Shown here one piece after another: positions 1 to 5,275 of a stretch of 8,273 nt of DNA. Below the pieces are notes generated by a model. It was not told where the DNA came from. It was given only the letters and a program-made list of their open reading frames with translations, and made no database searches. The position numbers and the translations under genes are program-made. Each line of letters opens with the position of its first letter. Position 1 is the stretch's first letter. The stretch covers positions 1 to 8,273 of the forward strand of contig WRCR01000156.1 of assembly GCA_009783865.1 (NCBI GenBank). The letters are read 5' to 3'. The DNA is from Planctomycetaceae bacterium (GTDB taxonomy: Bacteria; Planctomycetota; Planctomycetia; Pirellulales; Thermoguttaceae).

Positions 1-15
1 GGAAGAATTGGTCAT
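1..15 (-). CDS. 5' end of a minus-strand gene cut by the window edge
   Basis: Read on the minus strand, bases 15 to 1 give ATG-ACC-AAT-TCT-TCC (M-T-N-S-S). A strong Shine-Dalgarno AGGAG (plus-strand 22-26) lies six bases upstream, and a minus-strand extended -10 (61-66) lies further upstream. The combination of promoter, ribosome site and ATG in the right order supports a true gene start. Only five codons are visible, so nothing can be said about the product. It is divergent from the secreted protein at 211, and the two share about 195 bases of control region. Confidence 0.6.
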
Positions 16-60
16 AACATACTCCTGCGTATAGAAAAAAACGGAAAAAACAATAACGTG

Positions 61-90
61 ATTATAACAGCAGCAGAAAGAAATACCAGT
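61..90 (-). promoter_or_regulatory. Extended -10 promoter for the left-edge minus-strand gene
   Basis: On the minus strand, plus-strand bases 61-69 read TGT-TATAAT: a perfect -10 hexamer (61-66) with the TG extension (68-69). No good -35 is present at the usual distance; 84-90 gives only ACTGGT/CTGGTA. The extended -10 could compensate. The leader to the ATG at 15 would be about 40 bases. Confidence 0.45.
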
Positions 91-158
91 TGGAGCAGCG
101 AGCGGTTAGAGGCGGGCAGCGAGAGAGCCGACGGCTGTGTCGCCGCAATTTACCGCTC

Positions 159-188
159 TTGCATTTTCGCCGACAAACATGTTATAAT
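159..188 (+). promoter_or_regulatory. Sigma70-type promoter for the secreted protein gene at 211
   Basis: TTGCAT (159-164) is followed after 18 bases by a perfect TATAAT (183-188), preceded by TG at 180-181 (extended -10). Transcription would start near 195, giving a very short leader that contains the AGGAG at 201-205. Its -10 element, TGTTATAAT, is identical to that of the divergent promoter at 61-69. Confidence 0.6.
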
Positions 189-210
189 GGTCACTTCCGA
201 AGGAGACATT

Positions 211-1065
211 ATGAAAAATCTATACCGTATTCTGTTCGTTGTATTATTTTTCGGCACTGTTAGTTCTGCTTGGGCAGAGCGGGACGACAAATTGTCCGAA
301 GACAATCAAGCGGTTATCAAAGAAAAACGCAAAAAGATTGAAAACGAAATCGCCCTGTTGAAAGACCATCCTTGGGCAGGCCGCTATTATCATGGTAATG
401 GTCTTGGCGCAAACGTCATGCTGACTTTGGCACCCAAAAATGGTTTTACCATAACTTGGTTCGGCTGTATGGGTTTATACGACCAAAACCACGGCACCGT
501 TGAGTGGAACGAAGACAGTGTTAAGTTTTCCTTTGCATTTGGAATGGAAAGCGGCTACATCGGCAATTACGCAGCCGAATACAAGCCGATACGATGGGGA
601 AACCGGCTTTATCTTATTCCAACTAGCGAAATCATTGCATTTTGCAATGCCGTCAATTCCGGCAATGAACCCCGGAAGGGTGTAAACGGTTTTTTCTTCC
701 TCCAATGGGGCGATGAGAAAAAGGAAGTCAAAGGAAAGCCGGAGTTGCCCGAAAAATTTATGCCGTATCTGCTTGATAAGCCGGTCGATGCCGCAATTGT
801 ATCTATCAAAGATACGCAGGAAAAAAAGGGAGCAACAATAGCAACCGTTGTTGTAAATAAAGGAAAAGCGGATGGACTTCTGCCCGGTATGCAACTGCAC
901 GTCATCAAACCGAAAGACGTTTACGAAGAAGTGGTATTAACGCTGGTCGGTGAAAAGCAATCCGAAGGAAAGTACGTTTACGGTCGTCATCATGAAACGG
1001 TGTTCCGAACTCCGGCACCGGCAAAAGGTTGGCAACTTTCAACCCGTCCGAGTTGGAGACGATGA
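211..1065 (+). CDS. Secreted or periplasmic protein of unknown function (284 aa)
   Basis: The ATG at 211 is chosen because AGGAG (201-205) lies five bases upstream and because it begins a clean Sec signal peptide: MKNLYR, then a hydrophobic stretch at residues 7-16, then SSAWA as a likely cleavage site around residue 22. The open frame runs back to 58, but that stretch covers the promoter. After the signal comes a charged, probably helical stretch (about 24-52, rich in Lys/Glu). Next is a beta-rich region with many Trp, Tyr and Gly (about 53-180) that starts HPWAGRYYHGNGLG. The last ~75 residues contain VVVNKGKADGLLPGMQL, which resembles the small beta-barrel motif (GxxDGhxPGM) found at the C-terminus of several envelope proteins. 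I do not recognise a named family. The membrane protein at 1219 follows on the same strand after 153 bases and could be co-transcribed. Function unknown. Confidence 0.85.
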   Translation: MKNLYRILFVVLFFGTVSSAWAERDDKLSEDNQAVIKEKRKKIENEIALLKDHPWAGRYYHGNGLGANVMLTLAPKNGFTITWFGCMGLYDQNHGTVEWNEDSVKFSFAFGMESGYIGNYAAEYKPIRWGNRLYLIPTSEIIAFCNAVNSGNEPRKGVNGFFFLQWGDEKKEVKGKPELPEKFMPYLLDKPVDAAIVSIKDTQEKKGATIATVVVNKGKADGLLPGMQLHVIKPKDVYEEVVLTLVGEKQSEGKYVYGRHHETVFRTPAPAKGWQLSTRPSWRR

Positions 1066-1069
1066 AATA

Positions 1070-1108
1070 GGTATCCGGGGACTGCACCGGAGTACCGGCA
1101 AATTGCCG
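1070..1108. other. Two small hairpins in the 153-base gap between the first two plus-strand genes
   Basis: Bases 1070-1078 and 1087-1096 form an imperfect stem (GGTATCCGG against CCGGAGTACC, one bulge, eight-base loop). Immediately after it, 1096-1108 is a perfect palindrome, CGGCAA-a-TTGCCG. There is no T-run after either, so a standard intrinsic terminator is not supported. They may be an attenuator, a processing site or chance. Confidence 0.3.
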
Positions 1109-1218
1109 CAGAAAACGAAAATAACAATTACTCCGATTGTATTGCCTAAAACGGATGTAAAACATTTGCGGAAATCGGCACCGAAAAATACCGATAACCT
1201 CAACAGGAGTTTATCACA

Positions 1219-1809
1219 ATGACGGAACCGATGCCGGAAAATATCGATGCCGCTGCTTCAACGGAGGAAGAATTTCGACCCTCGGAAGAAGTCCGCCTAC
1301 TTCGGCAGGAATTAACAGAACGCCTCGCTGCACTCGCAGAAAAATACACCGCCACGCAGGAAACAACAGAAACAACGGAAACAATAGAGACAACAGAAGT
1401 CCCCGCCGAAGAAATATATGTTTCCGTACGGTCTACTTTTCAGGAACATCTCGAAGCGGCAACGCTGGCAATCTCACAGTTGCAGAGGCAAAATACACAG
1501 CCCGATTTTCCTCGTCAAACAATCGCAGCAGAACCCTTGGAAACAGCAGTTAATACTGCGTTAGAAGAGACAGAAACAACGAAGAAAAGTCCTCCGCAGT
1601 CAGTTCTCGAAATTATGAATTCCGTCCTGACTGCCGTCGGCGTATTAGGATTTTTGTGGATAATGATGCTCTATCTTCGCGGAGATGACGTTTCGCAGGT
1701 CGGCGTTCCGCTCATCGCTGCCGGTCTCGGTCTGATAGCAATCGGAATCAGTGGACGGCTAATACAGAATCATATCAACCGCCCAAATTGGACGGTGCTT
1801 TCACAGTAA
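1219..1809 (+). CDS. Small two-helix membrane protein with Thr/Glu-rich linker, function unknown (196 aa)
   Basis: The ATG at 1219 follows AGGAG (1205-1209) with a nine-base spacer. Visible parts in order: an acidic N-terminus (1-23); a Leu/Glu/Arg heptad-like segment that could form a coiled coil (about 24-46, EEVRLLRQELTERL); a Glu-Thr-Thr tandem repeat (48-60); a second amphipathic helical stretch (about 64-92); a Pro/Glu/Thr-rich linker (93-127); and two hydrophobic helices near 135-153 and 159-178, separated by a short charged loop (RGDDVSQ). It ends in a short polar tail. There is no signal peptide. The likely topology is a large N-terminal domain and a C-terminal hairpin in the inner membrane, both ends on the same side. 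I do not recognise the family. It follows the secreted protein and converges on the DUF1080 gene, with 21 bases between the stops. Confidence 0.8.
   Translation: MTEPMPENIDAAASTEEEFRPSEEVRLLRQELTERLAALAEKYTATQETTETTETIETTEVPAEEIYVSVRSTFQEHLEAATLAISQLQRQNTQPDFPRQTIAAEPLETAVNTALEETETTKKSPPQSVLEIMNSVLTAVGVLGFLWIMMLYLRGDDVSQVGVPLIAAGLGLIAIGISGRLIQNHINRPNWTVLSQ
1360..1395 (+). repeat. Four 9-bp tandem repeats encoding Glu-Thr-Thr units
   Basis: The units GAAACAACA, GAAACAACG, GAAACAATA and GAGACAACA run head to tail in frame. They encode E48-T-T, E51-T-T, E54-T-I and E57-T-T. The copies differ at wobble positions and at one Thr-to-Ile change, so the array is somewhat aged. Unit length divisible by three means copy-number change would alter linker length without shifting the frame. 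Confidence 0.8.
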
Positions 1810-1813
1810 GCCG

Positions 1814-1840
1814 CTTCATAATTTTCTACTTCATAATTTT
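1814..1840. repeat. 12-bp direct repeat at the convergent gene ends
   Basis: CTTCATAATTTT occurs at 1814-1825 and again at 1829-1840, period 15. The second copy covers the stop codon and last two codons of the minus-strand DUF1080 gene; the first lies in the 21-base gap next to the membrane protein stop. It looks like a local duplication of that gene's 3' end. The T-rich run (1836-1843) may help termination of the plus-strand transcript, but no strong stem precedes it. Confidence 0.6.
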
Positions 1841-2550
1841 TTTAGGCGGATATTCTTTATCTGAACATTCATCGGGTCTTTCGAGACGTGAATCTGAATT
1901 GCAAGAATTCCCTTTTTCCGGTTGGTATCTCCGTCATCGTTGGTGACGCTGACAACCGTTCCGTTAATGATGTGCGTCAGTTTATCTCCTTCGGCGCGGA
2001 TTTCGTAAGTATTCCAATCTTCGACTTTGAGTAATTTCTTCAGTTCGGCATCTTCGGCAAATCTCTTTTCGGACTTTCGTTTCGGTCCGTTTTCGAGAAT
2101 CGACTCGGTGCCGCGATTCGTCAAAATGCCGCCGTAACCTTCGCCGTAGAGAATGCCGCTGTAACTATGTGCGCCGTCAAAGTCCGCTTGATAACCATTG
2201 ACGCTCCATTCCTTGCCGCCTTTGAAACTGCGGTATTGGAAACCGGAATTGCCGTTGGCGGAAATTTTAATGTCGGCTTTGAAAATGAAGTTCTCGACTT
2301 CACCGCCTGTCCAAGTGATGAACTGATTATAGGTTAGTTTCGCTTCGCCTTCATCGGCGGTTTGACCGTTCATCGCTCCGTCTTTGACACTCCAAATAGC
2401 GGGATTGCCCGACCAGCCGGTCAAGTCCTTTCCGTTGAAGATGGAAACGAAACCATCTTTGTCTGCTTTTTCGTCCTGCGCTGAAACAGAACCGTTGAAA
2501 GCAAATGTTGCGATGCAAAACATCGAAAAAATCAACAAACTTTTTCTCAC
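1831..2550 (-). CDS. Secreted DUF1080 protein (3-keto-disaccharide hydrolase domain, 239 aa)
   Basis: A single PF06439-type (DUF1080) domain, a concanavalin-like beta sandwich annotated as 3-keto-disaccharide hydrolase. Family hallmarks visible: FVSIFNGKDLTGW (34-46), WSVKDGAMNGQ (53-63), FIFKADIKI (88-96), NSGFQYRS (101-108), GYQADFDG (119-126) and the closing pair WNTYEIRAEGD and HIINGTVV. The open frame starts at an ATG at 2616, but the GTG at 2550 is preferred. It has AGGAG seven bases upstream (plus-strand 2558-2562) and begins directly with a Sec signal peptide, MRKSLLIFSMFCIATFAFNG, cleaved probably after SVSA (about residue 24). The upstream in-frame residues come from a repeated leader. 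Family members act on 3-keto glycosides made by Gfo/Idh/MocA enzymes, and one such enzyme is encoded at 3799. That functional link is an inference. It is transcribed alone on this strand. Confidence 0.9.
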   Translation of the reverse strand: MRKSLLIFSMFCIATFAFNGSVSAQDEKADKDGFVSIFNGKDLTGWSGNPAIWSVKDGAMNGQTADEGEAKLTYNQFITWTGGEVENFIFKADIKISANGNSGFQYRSFKGGKEWSVNGYQADFDGAHSYSGILYGEGYGGILTNRGTESILENGPKRKSEKRFAEDAELKKLLKVEDWNTYEIRAEGDKLTHIINGTVVSVTNDDGDTNRKKGILAIQIHVSKDPMNVQIKNIRLKKL

Positions 2551-2590
2551 TGTAATTCTCCTGACTGTAATTTTTTTGAAAACTGTAGTT
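2549..2590 (-). repeat. Three direct copies of ACTGTARTT in the DUF1080 leader
   Basis: On the plus strand ACTGTAATT occurs at 2549-2557 and 2564-2572, and ACTGTAGTT at 2582-2590, with steps of 15 and 18 bases. On the transcribed strand they read AAYTACAGT, and the copy nearest the gene overlaps the GTG start. They lie between the predicted transcription start (near 2615) and the gene, and one follows directly upstream of the ribosome site. They could be a regulator or RNA-binding site array, or a duplication remnant. Confidence 0.55.
2558..2562 (-). promoter_or_regulatory. Ribosome binding site AGGAG that decides the GTG start of the DUF1080 gene
   Basis: The minus strand reads AGGAG, then AATTACA, then GTG at 2550. 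The seven-base spacing and the signal peptide starting exactly at this GTG favour it over the in-frame ATG at 2616. That ATG sits at about the predicted transcription start and so would have no leader. Confidence 0.75.
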
Positions 2591-2622
2591 TTTTGAGTGG
2601 AGTAAATTCCTAACACAAATAC

Positions 2623-2651
2623 ATTTTATCATGACCGCAAAGGAATAACAA
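2623..2651 (-). promoter_or_regulatory. Promoter for the DUF1080 gene
   Basis: On the minus strand TTGTTA (plus-strand 2646-2651) is followed after 17 bases by TAAAAT (2623-2628), with a TG extension (TGA before TAAAAT). Transcription would start near 2615, giving a leader of about 65 bases that holds the triple ACTGTA repeat and the AGGAG. Confidence 0.55.
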
Positions 2652-2728
2652 CAGCGGTACAGCAGGGCTTGCAATAAGCAGAAAAATATGGTACGTTGAT
2701 GGCGGATAAATTAATGATTGCGCGGGGG

Positions 2729-2749
2729 CGGCGGGGTACAAGCCCGCCG
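2729..2749. repeat. GGCGG-type hairpin upstream of the LRR gene
   Basis: CGGCGGG (2729-2735) pairs perfectly with CCCGCCG (2743-2749) around a seven-base loop (GTACAAG). A similar hairpin occurs at 7322-7342. It lies 34 bases before the ATG of the LRR protein and inside a G-rich stretch (2721-2736). No T-run follows. Confidence 0.55.
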
Positions 2750-2783
2750 GATTATTGGAGTTGTATTAACAGCGTTGTATGTC

Positions 2784-3461
2784 ATGTCAGAACAATCGAA
2801 ATCTTCCGTAGTAAAATGGTTATTGCTTTCCGTCATTGGGTACATTTTGCTCGTTGGGGTAAGTTATGTCATGTGGTTGATATACATGTCCGACGACTTT
2901 CGTGCAGCGAGAGAACTCCAACATCGAGGAATCGATGTCATCTATAACTGGCGAGACAGCGTGATTCCCCGAATGGATCCCACTCACGTCGGCGGTAACA
3001 ACCTGAACATAACACCGAAAGACAGCCAGTTAATCAGCCGATTACCTCGCTTGTACAGTTTGGACCATGGGGAATGGGAAGCAGGCGATATGTCCGGCTT
3101 GGACTTGGACGAAATCGGAAAAAACTGTCGGGAGTTGACTTACTTCAGGCTCTGTAACGTAAAACATTTTCCTCCGATAAATGACATTCGGAAGTTGGCG
3201 GCATGTCCGATAGACATGTTTATACTGGAAGCGAAAAATATCCCTTGGAACGATTCTGATTTGGAGGTATTTTCGGGTTTTACGAAACTTGAAACACTCT
3301 ATCTTGATTGCGACAGTACCGGAATCACTAACACAGGCTTGGAGTACTTAGGACATATTCCAACTTTAAAACAGTTGACACTTCTAAACACTAGCATTAC
3401 TACGGAAGGTATTGAAGCATTCCAGAGGCAATGCCCGGATGTGGATATTCGTTTCAAATGA
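2784..3461 (+). CDS. Membrane-anchored leucine-rich-repeat protein (225 aa)
   Basis: The ATG at 2784 is preferred because it places a single transmembrane helix (residues 12-34, WLLLSVIGYILL onward) close behind a short polar N-terminus, MSEQSKSSVVK. The open frame reaches back to a TTG at 2718, but that part is the GGCGG hairpin. No good ribosome site is seen at either start. After the helix come a region of unclear fold (35-110) and degenerate leucine-rich repeats: LTYFRLCN (118-125), a divergent one near 143-150, LETLYLDCDSTGITNTGLEYL (split here as 169-176 and 178-189), and LKQLTLLNTSITTEGIEAF (195-213). It ends QCPDVDIRFK. The LxxLxLxxTxIT..G...L pattern with a final CPxxxI resembles the LRR proteins abundant in planctomycetes. 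The repeats probably face the periplasm and may bind protein; the partner is unknown. Confidence 0.8.
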   Translation: MSEQSKSSVVKWLLLSVIGYILLVGVSYVMWLIYMSDDFRAARELQHRGIDVIYNWRDSVIPRMDPTHVGGNNLNITPKDSQLISRLPRLYSLDHGEWEAGDMSGLDLDEIGKNCRELTYFRLCNVKHFPPINDIRKLAACPIDMFILEAKNIPWNDSDLEVFSGFTKLETLYLDCDSTGITNTGLEYLGHIPTLKQLTLLNTSITTEGIEAFQRQCPDVDIRFK

Positions 3462-3483
3462 ACACAAACGCATACTGCGCAGG

Positions 3484-3688
3484 AAAATCTTTCCACCTGT
3501 TCACGTGGTAGTGTGTGCTCTTTTGGCATTAAATTAGGAATTTTTTCACGCAAAGGCACGGAAAAGTCAATACCTTGTTTCCCCTCCTCGTGCCTTTGTG
3601 CCTCCGTGTGAAAGAAACCTCAATGAAAACTCATATTATTCAATTTGTCCAAATTTACTACAACCTCGTGAACAGTTGGAAAATTTTT
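3484..3688. repeat. ~205-bp imperfect palindrome, MITE-like, filling the gap before the oxidoreductase gene
   Basis: The 337 bases from 3462 to 3798 hold no gene. Bases 3484-3512 and the reverse complement of 3660-3688 match at 24 of 29 positions, including the perfect core CTGTTCACG (3497-3505) against CGTGAACAG (3667-3675). Moving inward the arms still show matching islands (TTTGG and AAATT with small gaps). They then reach the inner pair TTTCAC (3544-3549)/GTGAAA (3608-3613) and CAAAGGCACG (3551-3560)/CGTGCCTTTG (3589-3598). The central loop is about 28 bases. This resembles a non-autonomous element or a dispersed intergenic palindrome. No clear target-site duplication was found at its edges. 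Confidence 0.6.
3544..3613. repeat. Inner inverted repeat (CAAAGGCACG type)
   Basis: A perfect ten-base pair, CAAAGGCACG (3551-3560) and CGTGCCTTTG (3589-3598), is bracketed by TTTCAC and GTGAAA. The right arm carries an extra GCCTCC segment. Intergenic repeats of this wording (CAAAGGCACG, GTGCCTTTGTGCC) are common in many bacterial genomes. It shares ACGCAAAGG with the palindrome at 5161-5246, so the two look like one broad family. A GTG inside the right arm (3598) opens a spurious 67-codon extension of the oxidoreductase frame. Confidence 0.7.
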
Positions 3689-3715
3689 ACACACCCTGTT
3701 GTATCGGAATAAATT
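3686..3715 (+). promoter_or_regulatory. Possible promoter for the oxidoreductase gene
   Basis: TTTACA (3686-3691), spacer 18, TAAATT (3710-3715). The -35 is close to consensus; the -10 matches four of six. It would start near 3722 with a leader of about 77 bases. The -35 overlaps the outer end of the large palindrome, so the repeat may contribute the promoter. Confidence 0.3.
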
Positions 3716-3798
3716 ACCATCTCTTTATTTTCACCGAAAAATATGCAAAAATAAACGGCGGTTTTTATTTCCTATCAACTTCCATTCGGAGTATTTTT

Positions 3799-5136
3799 AT
3801 GAAAGAAAGTTTTCCTTCCCGCCGCAGTTTCCTGAAAACAAGCGGCGTTATTACCGCCGGTACCGTTTTGAGCGGACTTGCTGTTCCCAAAGTGCATAGT
3901 GCCGAAGATAATACCATCAACGTCGGCATGGTCGGCTGCGGCGGACGCGGCGGCGGCGCAATCCGGCAAGCATTAAATACCGGCAACACAAAGTTGGTCG
4001 CCATCGGCGATGCCTTCGGACATCGCGCTGAAAATATGGTCAACGCCCTGAAAAATGACGAAAAATTTGCTCCGAAAATCGCCCAAGATGTACCGACTTT
4101 CGGCGGTATGGACAACTTTAAAAAAGTGGCTGACGCTCTTTCGCCCGGCAGTGTTATCATACTTGCAACGCCGCCGGCGTTCCGTCCGCAGCATTTTGAT
4201 TACGCCGTCAATCGCGGACTGCACGTTTTCGCCGAAAAACCCGTTGCAATAGATTCGCCCAGTTGCAAACGCATCTTAGCCGCCAATGAAATCGCTAAAC
4301 AGAAAAATTTGAAAGTTGCAGTCGGACTTAATAACCGGCATTACTTCAGAACAGAAGAAACCGTCAAAGCAGTTCAGGACGGCGCAATCGGCGAAATTAT
4401 TGCCTGCTACGTTTATCGTCTTCAAAATCCGTTTCCTCACATTTGGGATGCCAAATTGAGTATTTTGCAGAACCAACTTCTCGGTTTCCAAAACTGGACT
4501 TGGGGCAACGCCAGTTATATGGTTGACTGGATGATTCACAACATCGACATTTGTTGCTGGGCGCACCAAGATAAACTGCCGATTTCGGTGCAGGGACAAG
4601 GCGGTCGGCAAGTCCGCAAGTTTAATGACCAGATGTATGACCACTGCGCTTATGAATACCGCTTTGATGACGGTGTGAAAATGACGGTACAACTGCGGCA
4701 GATTGCCAACACGTGGATGCGCTTCCAATCGGTGATTCACGGAACAAAGGGCTGCGCCGTTGTTGGTGAAGGTGTCCGCGACCCCGTTATCTATAAAGGG
4801 CTCAAGGAGATTAAAGAGAACATATCTTGGAAACCGGAAACGCCGGTCTGCGATTCGTATCAGGAAGAACATCATCGGTTGTTCAAAGCGATTCGGGAAG
4901 ACAAGCCGCACAACGAAATGGAGCGTGGTGTTGACGCAACTTTCACGTCAATTATGGGGCGCATGGCGGTTGATTCCGGTCATGAACTGACGAGAGAAGT
5001 GTGCTGGAACTCGACTTACGAATTGGCACCCGGTCTTGATAATTTGACTTTTGAAAGCGACGCACCGGTAATGCCGGACGAGAACGGCAGTTTCGCTCAT
5101 CATATTGCTGTTCCCGGTGTGACGAAACAGTATTAA
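3799..5136 (+). CDS. Tat-exported Gfo/Idh/MocA-family NAD(P)-dependent sugar oxidoreductase (445 aa)
   Basis: The ATG at 3799 follows GGAG (3788-3791, seven-base spacer) and begins a twin-arginine signal, SRRSFLK (7-13) plus a hydrophobic stretch to about residue 34 (VHSA). The Rossmann domain starts INVGMVGCGGRGGG (40-53), the dinucleotide site. The family Glu-Lys-Pro is at 146-148 with Lys147 as the usual catalytic lysine. GLNNRHY follows, and the C-terminal substrate domain carries Asp243-x3-His247 (VDWMIHNID), the family's D-x-x-x-H pair. The C-terminus (DAPVMPDENGS...AVPGVTKQY) is the style of planctomycete members. Length and motifs are intact. Family members oxidise or reduce sugar hydroxyls; an exported form that carries its own cofactor would act outside the cytoplasm. 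Substrate is unknown. A 3-keto-glycoside role is possible given the DUF1080 gene nearby, and a GH109-like glycosidase role cannot be excluded. The sialidase follows 139 bases later. Confidence 0.92.
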   Translation: MKESFPSRRSFLKTSGVITAGTVLSGLAVPKVHSAEDNTINVGMVGCGGRGGGAIRQALNTGNTKLVAIGDAFGHRAENMVNALKNDEKFAPKIAQDVPTFGGMDNFKKVADALSPGSVIILATPPAFRPQHFDYAVNRGLHVFAEKPVAIDSPSCKRILAANEIAKQKNLKVAVGLNNRHYFRTEETVKAVQDGAIGEIIACYVYRLQNPFPHIWDAKLSILQNQLLGFQNWTWGNASYMVDWMIHNIDICCWAHQDKLPISVQGQGGRQVRKFNDQMYDHCAYEYRFDDGVKMTVQLRQIANTWMRFQSVIHGTKGCAVVGEGVRDPVIYKGLKEIKENISWKPETPVCDSYQEEHHRLFKAIREDKPHNEMERGVDATFTSIMGRMAVDSGHELTREVCWNSTYELAPGLDNLTFESDAPVMPDENGSFAHHIAVPGVTKQY

Positions 5137-5160
5137 AAACGAAAGATAATAATTACCGAT

Positions 5161-5246
5161 TTTGCGAATCCTTGCGTTCCTAGCGTCCTTTGCGGTAAAA
5201 AAAACCACCACAAGGTTCGCAAAGAACGCAAAGGAAGCGCGAAACT
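5161..5246. repeat. CGCAAAGG-type intergenic palindrome between the oxidoreductase and sialidase genes
   Basis: GCGTCCTTTGCG (5183-5194) pairs with CGCAAAGAACGC (5218-5229) with one mismatch. The stem continues with GCGTTCCT (5174-5181) against AGGAAGCGC (5232-5240) around a bulge. The loop is about 23 bases and A/C-rich. Repeats with TTTGCG-TTCTTTGCG wording are a familiar class of dispersed intergenic palindromes. The frame of the sialidase gene is open through it from 5162, which makes a false N-terminal extension of 38 codons. Confidence 0.7.
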
Positions 5247-5275
5247 TTTGCGCGTCCGCCTTGATAAATACCGCT

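Noticed and set aside
58..210. N-terminal extension of the first secreted protein from a GTG at 58
   Set aside because: It spans a consensus promoter and the ribosome site, and would hide a clear signal peptide starting at 211.
950..1222. A 90-codon plus-strand open frame overlapping the end of the secreted protein gene and ending at the ATGA of the next gene
   Set aside because: It overlaps a well-supported gene in another frame, has no ribosome site, and its composition (many Lys, Arg, Thr without a hydrophobic core) looks like read-through of intergenic DNA. The ATGA overlap is probably chance.
2669..2697. Promoter TTGCAA-N17-TACGTT for the LRR gene
   Set aside because: The -10 matches only T, A and the final T, and nothing else supports it; too weak to list.
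2718..2783. N-terminal extension of the LRR protein from a TTG at 2718
   Set aside because: It consists of the GGCGG hairpin translated as Gly/Arg-rich sequence and has no ribosome site.
3484..3688. CRISPR array or IS element in the gap before the oxidoreductase
   Set aside because: Only inverted, not regularly spaced direct, repeats are present, and there is no transposase frame in or next to it.
4276..4911. A 211-codon minus-strand open frame inside the oxidoreductase gene
   Set aside because: It is antisense to conserved family motifs, and its composition matches a shadow frame.
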